This document shows positions 37,743 through 46,359 of a stretch of DNA of 64,000 bases, one piece after another. The translations under genes and the position numbers were made by a program. The stretch's first letter is position 1, and the number at the start of each line of letters is the position of its first letter. Source of the DNA: Kordiimonas pumila. Its GTDB lineage: Bacteria; Pseudomonadota; Alphaproteobacteria; Sphingomonadales; Kordiimonadaceae. Where the stretch lies: the NCBI RefSeq assembly GCF_015240255.1, contig NZ_CP061205.1, forward strand, positions 3,892,501 through 3,956,500. Direction: 5' to 3'. The notes beneath the pieces were generated by a model. It ran no database searches. It had not been told where the DNA came from and saw only the letters and a list, made by a program, of their open reading frames with translations.

Positions 37743-38843
37743 TCAATCCGCCTCTGGATGAAGCACCCGCCAAAGCCCAACCGTCACGAGGGGCGCTAGG
37801 AAAATAGCCAAAAATACATAAGCAAGGAAGCTGTAACCCTGAGCAATCAGGGCAACCAAGCCAAAATGTCCGGCAACAAAAATGGACAAAACCAAGACCG
37901 TGAGCGTTATGCCAAGGCGTGCAAACTTTGAAAGATCTCGGGTCGTTTTTTCATGATACGACTTAGCAATACGTTCGTTAATTGCATGCACGCCGCCAAC
38001 CCCACTTTCAAGAAGAGCCGCAAAAATCATCGCCTGAAATATATACCTAAATACAGGCATATTCAGGCGGTCCAGCAAAAAGTCGGAAGGGAGCCGTTCG
38101 TTACCGATTTCAGGATAGAAAGCGACCATAGCAATAAAAAACAGGATGGCGGGCACCATAGCGAGCGGCCCTGCAATCAGCCCTGCTTGTACAGCGTCCT
38201 TCTTACTGCGCATATGCCGAATGATCGGCAATATTGTTACTGCGCCAACAACATTATACCCGGCGTATGTCATGCCACCCAAGGCCCAGCCGTCTGTGCT
38301 TGGCTGACCCTCAAAAGCCATTGCAATCTGGTGCCCGAAACTGCTGACCGAAAGCACAATAAAAACCGCATACGTCACATACAGAAAATATGAGACATAT
38401 TTGAAAAGATGCTCGACCGAGTCATTCCCAAACATGGCAAACATTGTGATTGAGCCCATAAGCAGCAGCGCGCCCAAAAGGGTCGGCCAATTAAATAAGG
38501 CGCTACCAATTTCCCCTGCCGCAGCGGCAAACACAGCAAGCGTGACCATCAGAGCGAGAAAGTATGCCGCCTCAAATAAGGGCCATAAGGGCCCAAGGAG
38601 CTTTTTAAAAAACGAGCGATAATCATAACTATTTGTTTGGTGCGCGAATGAAAAAGTCACCGCGCAGATACAGCTCCAGATTAACATGGCAAGCACGAGA
38701 CCATAAAGTCCACCCAAAGGGCCACTGCCAAGAAAGAATGTTACAAGCTCGCGGCCTGTCGCATATCCCCCTCCAATAACGACGGCTTTAAAAGCAAGGC
38801 CCGGCAATATGATGCGCCGGAACCAATCTGATTCTGTTTTCAT
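37743..38843 (-). CDS. YkvI-like multi-pass membrane protein, possible transporter
   Basis: This 366-residue protein has about ten hydrophobic segments. The opening LPGLAFKAVVIGGGYATGRELVTFF, with an early Gly-rich unwound stretch, is typical of YkvI-like proteins and resembles the first helix of APC-fold transporters. The substrate is unknown. It is divergent from the oxidoreductase gene at 39054 and shares with it the intergenic region containing operator-like element D, so it probably serves the same pathway. Confidence 0.75.
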   Translation of the reverse strand: MKTESDWFRRIILPGLAFKAVVIGGGYATGRELVTFFLGSGPLGGLYGLVLAMLIWSCICAVTFSFAHQTNSYDYRSFFKKLLGPLWPLFEAAYFLALMVTLAVFAAAAGEIGSALFNWPTLLGALLLMGSITMFAMFGNDSVEHLFKYVSYFLYVTYAVFIVLSVSSFGHQIAMAFEGQPSTDGWALGGMTYAGYNVVGAVTILPIIRHMRSKKDAVQAGLIAGPLAMVPAILFFIAMVAFYPEIGNERLPSDFLLDRLNMPVFRYIFQAMIFAALLESGVGGVHAINERIAKSYHEKTTRDLSKFARLGITLTVLVLSIFVAGHFGLVALIAQGYSFLAYVFLAIFLAPLVTVGLWRVLHPEAD

Positions 38844-38951
38844 AATTTGATCAATGCTTAATACTCGGTGTTATCGAAAAGACGCGAAATGAGGGTCGCC
38901 CTTATATTTTCCCATATCATTTACACAGGCCAGCATTGATAGCAAAATATA

Positions 38952-38990
38952 TTTCTTAAATTGAATAATTTTCTAATATGGAATATTTTC
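38952..38990. promoter_or_regulatory. Putative operator region D (tandem TTC-N7-GAA element)
   Basis: TTTC (38952-38955), seven bases, GAATAATTTTC (38963-38973), seven bases, GAATATTTTC (38981-38990). The first two thirds copy the layout of element B base for base in the conserved words. It lies between the divergent YkvI-like gene and the oxidoreductase gene, 64-100 bp before the latter's ATG. Confidence 0.58.
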
Positions 38991-39053
38991 TTTATTGCAG
39001 ACCACAATCATGATAGATCATGACCAACACTTAAAAAATATTACAGAGAAAAT

Positions 39054-42000
39054 ATGACAGAGATTTTCCCCATATCACTGAATGACAAATATCGCTTGGA
39101 AGGTGACCGTGCGTTACTGAACGGGTGCCAAGCCCTCGTTCGCTTACCCCTACTTCAGCGTGCGCTGGACCAGCGTAAAGGCCTCAATACAGCAGGTTAC
39201 ATTAGCGGCTACAGAGGGTCACCGCTTGGGGGATATGATGTTGAACTATGGAAAGCCTCCGCTGAGCTTGAACAGAACAATATCATTTTTCAACCCGCCG
39301 TGAATGAAGACCTTGCCCTTACTGCAGTGTTTGGGACCCAACAACTAGATTTCATTCCCGACAAAACTGTCGATGGCGTATTTTCCTTCTGGTACGGTAA
39401 AGGGCCGGGCGTTGATCGTTCCGGTGACGCTATCAAACACGCTAATTTGCACGGCACCTCTTCCCGTGGGGGCGTTGTTCTCTTGTACGGTGATGATCAT
39501 ACTGGAAAATCATCTACGACAGCGCACCAAAGCGATTTAACTTTAGCAAGCTGGGGCGTACCGACGCTGTATCCATCATCCGTCGATGAGATACTAGAAA
39601 TGGGGTTAGCTGCGGTTGCCATGTCCCGCTATACCGGACTTCTGGTTGGCTTGAAGTTAGTTAATGAAACGGTTGAAACCACCTCTGTGCTGGATCTTTC
39701 CTTACCTGAAGACCCAATTGTACCAGATTATCCTTTGCCAGAAGACGGCGTAAATATCCGGCAGGAAGTTCAGGCATTGCAACAGCAAGATGCCCGGATT
39801 ACCCGTTCCAAATTGCCCATGGCTCAGGCTTTTTCTCATGCAAATAACCTCGATCGCATCACTTTTGGGGCAGAGAGCCCCCGCTTCCTGATAGCGACAA
39901 CAGGCAAGGCATACACAGATGTCCTCGAGGCGATCTCGCAACTGAGCATTGATGAGCCCACTGCCAAAAGTTTGGGCATTGGGGTTTACAAGATTGCCCT
40001 GATTTTCCCGTTGGACCCTGCGGGGCTGGCTGAAGCCTCCCGCGCGGCAGAGGAAATCTTCTTTGTCGAGGAGAAGCGGGCTCATGCAGAAACTCAGGCA
40101 AAAACGCTCTTATTCAATCAAGAAAAAAGACCCCGTATCACGGGCAAAGCAGATGCTGCTGGCCTTCCTTTGCTACCTGCAGACTTCGGCCTTGACCCTA
40201 TCACTGTTGCTGTTGCCATTGCAGCACGTTTAAGCGCGGCCATGCCGGACATCGAAGCGCTACATCCTGGTTTTAAGGGCCGAGTTATCGAGCTCCGCTC
40301 GTTACTTGCTTCAAAAAATGTAAAAATTCCCCCAGCAGTAAGGCGCCCAGCTTTTTGCCCGGGCTGCCCGCACAATACATCCACCAAGGTGCCCGCGGGG
40401 TCCGTTGGATCAACTGGTATCGGATGCCACGGCATGGTTATGTTCCAACCTGAGCGCAGTCCTATGATAATGGGGCACATGGGGGCGGAAGGGGCCAACT
40501 GGATTGGCCTTTCGAACTTTACCGAAACCAAGCATATTTTCCAAAACTTAGGGGATGGTACCTATAATCATTCCGGATCATTAGCCATTCGGGCCGCAGT
40601 GCAGGCATCAACAAATATCACTTATAAAATTTTATATAATGATGCTGTCGCCATGACAGGGGGCCAGCCCGTTGAGGGCGGCCTAACCGTGTCACAGATT
40701 GTGCAACAGGTTCAGGCTGAAGGTGTTACCTCGGTAACTGTTTTATCTGAAAATCCTGACCGCTTCAGCAAGGAACCACTGCCCACAGGAACGACGCTCA
40801 GACATAGGGACGATCTGGATCTGGTGCAAAAGGCACTGCGCCAACAAATCGGCGTTAGCATTTTAATATATGATCAGGTCTGCGCTGCTGAAAAACGGCG
40901 ACGACGCAAGACTGGCCTGTTTGATGACCCTGATAAACGAATTTATATCAATTCGCATGTCTGCGAAGGGTGCGGCGACTGTTCCTTGCAGTCTAACTGC
41001 TTGGCCATCCAGCCACTAGAAACCGAGATTGGCCGAAAAAGGAAAATTGACCAGTCCGCTTGCAACAAAGATTTCTCATGCATCAAGGGGTTTTGCCCGT
41101 CCTTTGTCGCCCTAGAGGGTGCCCGCATTCGCAAGTCTGCTGGCAAAAAAAATGCTGCCGACGTCACCCCCCCAGCACTTCGGGACTTAGGAAACGGTTT
41201 TGATATGGTTCTCGCCGGTATCGGCGGCACGGGCGTCGTAACCATTGGGGCAATTCTTGCTATGGCGGCTCGCATAGAGGGCCTTGATGCACATGTCTTT
41301 GACATGACAGGGCTAAGCCAAAAAGGCGGCGCTGTCTTTAGCCACCTACGGCTAAGGCCAAAAGGCGGCGCCCTAGTACCAGCCCGTGTGGGTGCGGGTG
41401 ATGCGGACATGATCCTTGCGTGTGACATGGTCGCTGCCGTGCACCCAGAAGTTCTATCTACAGTTTCAAAGAAAACACTGGTTGTTGGGAATAACAATAT
41501 AGCAGCAACAGCCAATTTTCAGCAAAATCGGGATCAAAGTGTCTCACCTACAATGCTTGAAGAAAACCTTTCTCAGGCGGCGGGTACAAAACCATTCATG
41601 ATCCCTGCAAACAAAATCGCTCTAGATGCATGTGGCGATACAATTTTTGCAAATATTGTTGCCCTTGGGGTTGCTTGGCAGTCAGGAAAAATCCCGCTTT
41701 CCCTGGCATCAATCAATGAAGCAATCAAATTAAACGGCCGGTCAGTCGAAGCTAATCAAAGAGCATTCAATGCAGGACGAGGGGCCTTTAACGCAGTAGT
41801 AACCGATGAGCCGCTTCCCCTGGCACTGAATGAATTCATTGCCAACAGGGTTAATGATCTCACTGCCTTTTGGAATGAAGCCTATGCCGAGCGCTACGCC
41901 TCCTTAATGGCAACCGTCCTTAGCGCGACCGAGGGTGCCGAAGGTGGTGACTTTAGATGGGCAGTCGCCCGCTCAGCCTATAAATTAATGGCTTACAAAG

Positions 42001-42455
42001 ACGAGTATGAAGTTGCGCGGCTATATACTGATAAGCGGTTTTTGGCTGATTTAAATCAACAGTTTGACACTATAAAAAGCATCAAGCTCCACCTTTCCCC
42101 GCCGCTCTTGGCCCGCATTAACCCAGCAACTGGGCACCCCCGCAAAATTGCTGTGGGCGGATGGATTTTACCTGTATTTCGATGTTTGGCAAAATTACGC
42201 GGCCTGCGTGAAGGGCCCTTTGATATTTTCTCGCTTTCAAGTGAACGACGCCTAGAGCGTGCGCTACGTGATACTTATATCCGTACGATCGAAGCCCTGT
42301 TGCCAAGCCTTGCAAACGAAAAACCGGAAGATGCACTTGATATGGCGCGCGCGCCAATGAATGTGAGAGGGTTTGGTCATGTGAAAAAGCCACATGCAGA
42401 AGCTCTCTTGATCAAGTTAAATGAAAAGCTCCAAAGCCTGCAATGCCCCCGCTAG
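39054..42455 (+). CDS. Fused indolepyruvate:ferredoxin oxidoreductase (IorA/IorB type)
   Basis: The 1133-residue protein joins all parts in one chain. The N-terminal TPP/2-oxoacid region (GYISGYRGSPLGGYD) is followed by a TPP-binding domain near residues 436-560 (CPGCPHNTSTKVP; GIGCHGM; MGAEGANWIG). Ferredoxin-type cysteines lie near 639 (CEGCGDCSLQSNC) and around 670 (CNKDFSCIKGFCPSF), and a gamma domain near 720-900 (GIGGTGVVTIGA; DMTGLSQKGGAV). It oxidatively decarboxylates aryl-pyruvates to aryl-acetyl-CoA, passing electrons to ferredoxin. Placed 52 bp before a D-amino-acid dehydrogenase gene, it would take the 2-oxo acids that enzyme produces. Confidence 0.92.
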   Translation: MTEIFPISLNDKYRLEGDRALLNGCQALVRLPLLQRALDQRKGLNTAGYISGYRGSPLGGYDVELWKASAELEQNNIIFQPAVNEDLALTAVFGTQQLDFIPDKTVDGVFSFWYGKGPGVDRSGDAIKHANLHGTSSRGGVVLLYGDDHTGKSSTTAHQSDLTLASWGVPTLYPSSVDEILEMGLAAVAMSRYTGLLVGLKLVNETVETTSVLDLSLPEDPIVPDYPLPEDGVNIRQEVQALQQQDARITRSKLPMAQAFSHANNLDRITFGAESPRFLIATTGKAYTDVLEAISQLSIDEPTAKSLGIGVYKIALIFPLDPAGLAEASRAAEEIFFVEEKRAHAETQAKTLLFNQEKRPRITGKADAAGLPLLPADFGLDPITVAVAIAARLSAAMPDIEALHPGFKGRVIELRSLLASKNVKIPPAVRRPAFCPGCPHNTSTKVPAGSVGSTGIGCHGMVMFQPERSPMIMGHMGAEGANWIGLSNFTETKHIFQNLGDGTYNHSGSLAIRAAVQASTNITYKILYNDAVAMTGGQPVEGGLTVSQIVQQVQAEGVTSVTVLSENPDRFSKEPLPTGTTLRHRDDLDLVQKALRQQIGVSILIYDQVCAAEKRRRRKTGLFDDPDKRIYINSHVCEGCGDCSLQSNCLAIQPLETEIGRKRKIDQSACNKDFSCIKGFCPSFVALEGARIRKSAGKKNAADVTPPALRDLGNGFDMVLAGIGGTGVVTIGAILAMAARIEGLDAHVFDMTGLSQKGGAVFSHLRLRPKGGALVPARVGAGDADMILACDMVAAVHPEVLSTVSKKTLVVGNNNIAATANFQQNRDQSVSPTMLEENLSQAAGTKPFMIPANKIALDACGDTIFANIVALGVAWQSGKIPLSLASINEAIKLNGRSVEANQRAFNAGRGAFNAVVTDEPLPLALNEFIANRVNDLTAFWNEAYAERYASLMATVLSATEGAEGGDFRWAVARSAYKLMAYKDEYEVARLYTDKRFLADLNQQFDTIKSIKLHLSPPLLARINPATGHPRKIAVGGWILPVFRCLAKLRGLREGPFDIFSLSSERRLERALRDTYIRTIEALLPSLANEKPEDALDMARAPMNVRGFGHVKKPHAEALLIKLNEKLQSLQCPR

Positions 42456-42507
42456 GTGTGATGTTGACAGTCTATGGTTTGAATTTTGTGATTTATTAGG
42501 ATGCGTT

Positions 42508-43677
42508 ATGATTTCTGAGTATGATTTTGTGGTTATCGGTGGTGGAATTGCCGGTGTTTCTGTTGCAGCACAGCTGTCTGAGAAAAGCTCAGTCAGGTTA
42601 CTAGAGATGGAAGATCAACCCGGATACCATTCAACAGGGCGCTCTGCCGCTCTCTTTATTGAATCCTATGGCAACAACATGGTGCGGGCCCTGACAAGAG
42701 CCAGCCGTAAGGCTTTTTATAATCCACCGGAAAACTTTACTGCCGTTCAGTTGGTAAAACCGCGTCAAATTTTAATCACCGCCAGTCCGGGAAAAGCAGA
42801 ATTATTAGACACGTTTAAAGAGACATTAGAAGCAGATGATATAGTCGAATATAAATCACCTGAAGAAGCCGCTGCTCTTTGCCCTATCCTAAAAGCTGAA
42901 AAATTTGCAGGGGCCCTCTTAAACAGCACACCTGCGGATATAGAAGTGCATGAACTGCAGCAAGCTTATCTGCGAATATTGAAAAAAAATGACGGGGTTA
43001 TCTCACTGCAAAGCCACATTTTGGATATTCAGCGTGATCAAGGTGGATGGGCTATAACCATGCCCACCAATGAGGTTATCCGCACGAGCATGGTCATTAA
43101 TGCGGCGGGTGCGTGGGCTGGCGAGCTTGGCATGAAGGTGGGCGCTTTTGATATTGGCCTTCACCCATTAAAGCGCAGTGCATGTCTTGTGAACGCCCCA
43201 ACCGGGTTCGACATAAATGCATGGCCCATGGTAGCGGACGTAGAAGAAGAATTCTACATTAAGCCTGACGCAGGTATGTTGTTGATTTCACCTTCCGATG
43301 AAACCTTAACCAAACCATGTGATGCACAACCAGATGAATTAGATATTGCAATCGCTATTGATCGGATTGAGCAAGTAACCACCCTACAAATACGGCGGAT
43401 CGCGCATAAATGGGCTGGTTTACGTTCATTTGTTGCTGATTCATCGCCAGTGGTTGGGTTTGACCCTATCCAGCCCGGCTTCTTTTGGCTGGCAGCACTT
43501 GGTGGCTTTGGGGTTCAAACAGCACCCGCACTCAGTAAAGTTGCCGCATCGCTTGCACAAGGTAACCCGCTTGATTCTGAACTGCTAGATTTTGGCATAG
43601 ACGTAGCCTCAATCGCGCCCGGAAGGACGTATCAACCCTTATCAGACACCCCTACGATTGGTGTTGCTCGGTTATAA
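42508..43677 (+). CDS. FAD-dependent D-amino-acid dehydrogenase, DauA-like
   Basis: I start at the ATG at 42508, preceded by AGGA (389 residues). The Rossmann FAD motif GGGIAGVSVA opens the protein. PGYHSTGRSAA, SYGNNMVRALTRASRKAFYNPP, the EEEFYIKPDAGMLL region and WAGLRSFVAD closely follow what I recall of Pseudomonas DauA (D-arginine dehydrogenase, about 375 residues, broad for D-amino acids), including the His in YHST near the flavin. It would oxidise D-amino acids to 2-oxo acids and ammonia. It follows the oxidoreductase gene directly and likely shares its mRNA. Substrate range is inferred. Confidence 0.85.
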   Translation: MISEYDFVVIGGGIAGVSVAAQLSEKSSVRLLEMEDQPGYHSTGRSAALFIESYGNNMVRALTRASRKAFYNPPENFTAVQLVKPRQILITASPGKAELLDTFKETLEADDIVEYKSPEEAAALCPILKAEKFAGALLNSTPADIEVHELQQAYLRILKKNDGVISLQSHILDIQRDQGGWAITMPTNEVIRTSMVINAAGAWAGELGMKVGAFDIGLHPLKRSACLVNAPTGFDINAWPMVADVEEEFYIKPDAGMLLISPSDETLTKPCDAQPDELDIAIAIDRIEQVTTLQIRRIAHKWAGLRSFVADSSPVVGFDPIQPGFFWLAALGGFGVQTAPALSKVAASLAQGNPLDSELLDFGIDVASIAPGRTYQPLSDTPTIGVARL

Positions 43678-43755
43678 GTACTATTTGCTACATATAAGAA
43701 TGGCCAGTTTAATGGCGGATATCAGGCTTCGGCCCCAATATAGTACCGACAAACC

Positions 43756-43893
43756 CTATCCCACCGCCCTTACACCCACTTGCGGTCCCATGCGCCTGTA
43801 AGCGAGGGCTTCGGGTGTGTCAACGGTGTCGCTGCCTGCAAGGTCTGCGATGGTGCTGACAACCGGTAATGACCCACCGCTTGTGCATTCAGC
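43756..43893 (-). pseudogene. ComM/YifB-like Mg-chelatase protein, C-terminal remnant
   Basis: On the minus strand the peptide STIADLAGSDTVDTPEALAYRR ends at a TAG at 43756-43758 and strongly resembles the last helical segment of ComM/YifB AAA proteins (RTIADLAGSD...EALSYR). Just upstream, NAQAVGHYRL in another frame looks like the preceding segment, so there is a frameshift or small deletion. The rest of the gene is absent. Confidence 0.55.
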
Positions 43894-44029
43894 GTGCTAG
43901 CATTTTGGTTTGGCTGCCGACCGTGCGCCTTGCCTCTTCCGCGAGACCTGAATCCGGCGCGCAACAGCAGCAGAGCTTTATCCTATACGCCCCACGACAA
44001 TTGGGGAACATATCCTCAGGAGGCGTATA

Positions 44030-44360
44030 AAACTGGAACTATCACGGGCAGACTTTACTTACCAGAAGGTGATTGGGTGGGACTGGTTCTATCTATCGAC
44101 TGTGACGGATGACTACAGTCGCTATATCGTTTGCTGGAAGCTTTGCATCAACATATCCTCAAAGGACGCTGCCGATACACTGCAGAAAATACAGGGCTGG
44201 ATCAGGCTGAAGTAGAGACCAAGGCTGCCCAGCGACAATGGTTCGAGTTATGTATCCTCCAGCTTTGCAGGCTTACTGGAAGAGTACGACATTGAGCACA
44301 CCCGTGGCAAGCCATACCACACAGAGACGCAGAACAAGGTCGAGCTAGCACCAGTCACTG
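44030..44360 (+). pseudogene. IS3-type transposase remnant with stop and frameshift
   Basis: The plus strand encodes DFTYQKVIGWDWFYLSTV then TDDYSRYIVCWKLC, a DDE integrase core with its first Asp, until a TAG near 44214. In a shifted frame it resumes as RLPSDNGSSYVS (second Asp) and RGKPYHTETQNKVE (Glu). All three catalytic residues are recognisable but the gene is broken. It is a different subgroup from the other IS3 copies in the window. Confidence 0.75.
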
Positions 44361-44441
44361 AAGAACCGCATCTTGAGCTTGTAATTTTAAATGATTCTAC
44401 TGTTTTGATGTCTTAATAGATGTCTTGAGTGGTTAACGTCC

Positions 44442-44453
44442 CAATATGGGACA
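44442..44453. other. Inverted-repeat word flanking the integrase (left copy)
   Basis: CAATATGGGACA at 44442-44453 is the exact reverse complement of TGTCCCATATTG at 46068-46079 upstream of the integrase. The left copy sits inside a 15-base near-palindrome, GTCCCAATATGGGAC. The pair could be integrase arm-type or excisionase sites. Confidence 0.4.
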
Positions 44454-44560
44454 TTAAAAAATCTACGCATCTAAGGGGCATATTGCGCTTCGCCTGACTA
44501 AGCAGTAGAGCGTCGCCAGTAAAGTAGAGAGCACGTAAGGTATTAATTTTGTTGAATCTT

Positions 44561-44630
44561 TGGTAGCGGAGGAGGGATTCGAACCCCCGGCACATGGATT
44601 ATGATTCCACTGCTCTAACAAACTGAGCAA
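44561..44630 (-). tRNA. Partial tRNA-Met(CAT), 3' remnant (probable attachment site)
   Basis: Read on the minus strand, the segment has the D-arm (GCTCAG...GAGC), an anticodon arm with CAT in the loop, a T-arm with TTCGAAT and a 3' acceptor strand CTCCGCT-A-CCA. The 5' acceptor strand that should be AGCGGAG is replaced by unrelated sequence (CACCAAA), so the gene is incomplete. The integrase stop codon is 27 bp away on the broken side. This is the signature of an attachment site of an element integrated in a tRNA gene. Confidence 0.8.
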
Positions 44631-44656
44631 TTTGGTGACATACAATGATTTACCCC

Positions 44657-46039
44657 TCAACCAAAAATATCCTTTGGATATGGGTGAACAATCTTCAACA
44701 GTTGCTCCTGCCTGAACTTCATGGAGCCGCCATCACCATACTTGGGCCGCGTGTTCTTATGCCCCATCATCAAACACCGGAAGTCATAATCTAACCCCGC
44801 CTCCAGCATCCGCTTTTCAAACGAATGCCTGAAGGAATAGATAATATGGCTATCTGTCGGAAAGAGCTTATGGATACGAAACTCTTTCATAAGCAACTGT
44901 GACAAGGCATCTCCCTTGTCTCTGTATCTGGGGAAGCCATGAGGTGCCCGCTTCATGGCCTCAAGGGAAACCCCCACCAGCGGGATTTTACGGGTAGAGG
45001 ACTGTGTTTTGATCTCCACACCAGCACGCGGACGGATATCAAGGTATGGGACCTCTGCATCCAGGATAATATTTTCAGGTAATAGGTTTGCTACCTCAGA
45101 AGGGCGGCACCCTGTCTCTATGAGTGTATAGACAATATAAAGCGCTTCCTTATTGAGGTCACCAAGTGCACCACGCTTAAGTATTTTGCTGCGCACCCAA
45201 TCATCTTCAAAAGGGGGAACCTCTGTCGGGCTTGTGTTCTTGAAGGATAGAAGACGGAAAGGGTTGTCCCGTGTTTCCTGGCCAATATAGTTAAAATATT
45301 CCCGACACAGGGTTCTCATATTCCCAAGATCACGGTTAGCTGTGTTCGCCTTTAAGGGCTTTTGTCCGTCTGTGGGTAGCAATCTTTCTGCCCACCAATT
45401 ATAATAGGCTTGTGCATCACTTCTAGTAATTTCCAGAATTGGCTTGTTACCACATAGACCCACAAAATAATTAATCGCTCGCTGCTTGCTTTTTTTCCAA
45501 CTTTTCTTCTGCTTGGGAGATTTGTTCAGAAGATCACCAACAGCAATGGTATCACAGTATAGATCAAAGGCCTCCAGCACTGTTAGCGTAGGTTCATCAA
45601 TACCGCCCAAGAGCGCATCCGCTTCCGCCTGATGGACCCGACCAGGCTGGATACCACTCGCCTGCGTCACCACCTTCACACGGTCCACCAGTTCACCCAC
45701 ATCAGCCGTCTGAACCAGTTGCATAGCAGGGCTATAGATAAACCCGTGTGCGAGGGCACGCGAGCATGCCGCCTGATATTTCCGATCCAGCACCCCTCTG
45801 ACCTGTGCTAACTGCTCGGCACTCGCAGTCTCATCGTTATTAAAAGCCACCGCGGCCCAATAATCATTGTCCGCCTGCTCCAGGGCATCCCTTCGCAAGC
45901 GAGCAATCTCACGCGAATCTGTGCCTAAGGACTGCTTGATGATATCCCGCTCATCATAAGCGCGGTATTTCTCTGGCACCCTTCTTTTATAGTACCAGCG
46001 GTCACCTCGAAGCATCAAATACCTATCTGGCTTAGCCAT
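44657..46039 (-). CDS. Tyrosine-type site-specific integrase
   Basis: I prefer the ATG at 46037-46039 (460 residues); the longer frame would run through the repeated TGTGTCCCA words. The catalytic domain shows the first Arg in ETGCRPSEV, then YSFRHSFEKRM (Arg-His), MGHKN (His) and the nucleophilic Tyr probably in RPKYGDGG. A SAM-like core-binding domain precedes it (residues about 150-270). It should integrate and excise the element that used one of the flanking tRNA ends; the nearer candidate is the tRNA-Met remnant 27 bp past its stop. Confidence 0.9.
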   Translation of the reverse strand: MAKPDRYLMLRGDRWYYKRRVPEKYRAYDERDIIKQSLGTDSREIARLRRDALEQADNDYWAAVAFNNDETASAEQLAQVRGVLDRKYQAACSRALAHGFIYSPAMQLVQTADVGELVDRVKVVTQASGIQPGRVHQAEADALLGGIDEPTLTVLEAFDLYCDTIAVGDLLNKSPKQKKSWKKSKQRAINYFVGLCGNKPILEITRSDAQAYYNWWAERLLPTDGQKPLKANTANRDLGNMRTLCREYFNYIGQETRDNPFRLLSFKNTSPTEVPPFEDDWVRSKILKRGALGDLNKEALYIVYTLIETGCRPSEVANLLPENIILDAEVPYLDIRPRAGVEIKTQSSTRKIPLVGVSLEAMKRAPHGFPRYRDKGDALSQLLMKEFRIHKLFPTDSHIIYSFRHSFEKRMLEAGLDYDFRCLMMGHKNTRPKYGDGGSMKFRQEQLLKIVHPYPKDIFG

Positions 46040-46054
46040 GGTATCACTCTCATT

Positions 46055-46079
46055 TGTGTCCCAAATGTGTCCCATATTG
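46055..46079. other. Direct repeats and inverted-repeat word upstream of the integrase
   Basis: Two direct copies of TGTGTCCCAWAT lie at 46055-46066 and 46066-46077. The second extends to TGTCCCATATTG (46068-46079), which recurs inverted at 44442-44453. They sit just before the preferred integrase start and may be binding sites for the integrase or a regulator. Confidence 0.4.
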
Positions 46080-46174
46080 TGTACCAATTTTGAGAAAAGT
46101 CAAGAAGAGGCAAAGCCACGATTTCACATAACCCTTGTAAATCAATGCCTTATAAATATATAAAGGAGGAAAAG

Positions 46175-46219
46175 TGGTGCACCGGGAAGGATTCGAACCC
46201 TCGGCCCCCAGATTCGTAG
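46175..46219 (-). tRNA. Partial tRNA-Arg(ACG), 3' remnant (probable attachment site)
   Basis: On the minus strand the sequence starts exactly at an anticodon loop CTACGAA, continues with the 3' anticodon stem TCTGG, a T-arm with TTCGAAT, and ends CCGGTGC-A-CCA. The 5' half of the tRNA is replaced by AT-rich sequence. A boundary at the anticodon loop is the classic crossover position for tyrosine recombinases. The remaining 140 bp to the next gene are AT-rich with nothing else recognised. Confidence 0.78.
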
Positions 46220-46359
46220 TATGATAATCAAGATTATAACTTATTGAAATAAAAATATATTCTTAAAATAATTCTGTGTATGTGTATAAAAATGTGTACA
46301 CTTAGAGCTTTCACACTTTAAAGTAAAACGCACTGTAAGCCTCGCTACGCACCATCTCA

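Noticed and set aside
40118-40531. 137-codon minus-strand frame inside the oxidoreductase gene (and similar ones at 39702 and 40943)
   Set aside because: Antisense shadows of a clearly coding plus-strand gene.
44561-46219. The two tRNA matches as functional tRNA genes
   Set aside because: Both lack the 5' acceptor strand (and the Arg one also the D-arm), so no cloverleaf can form.
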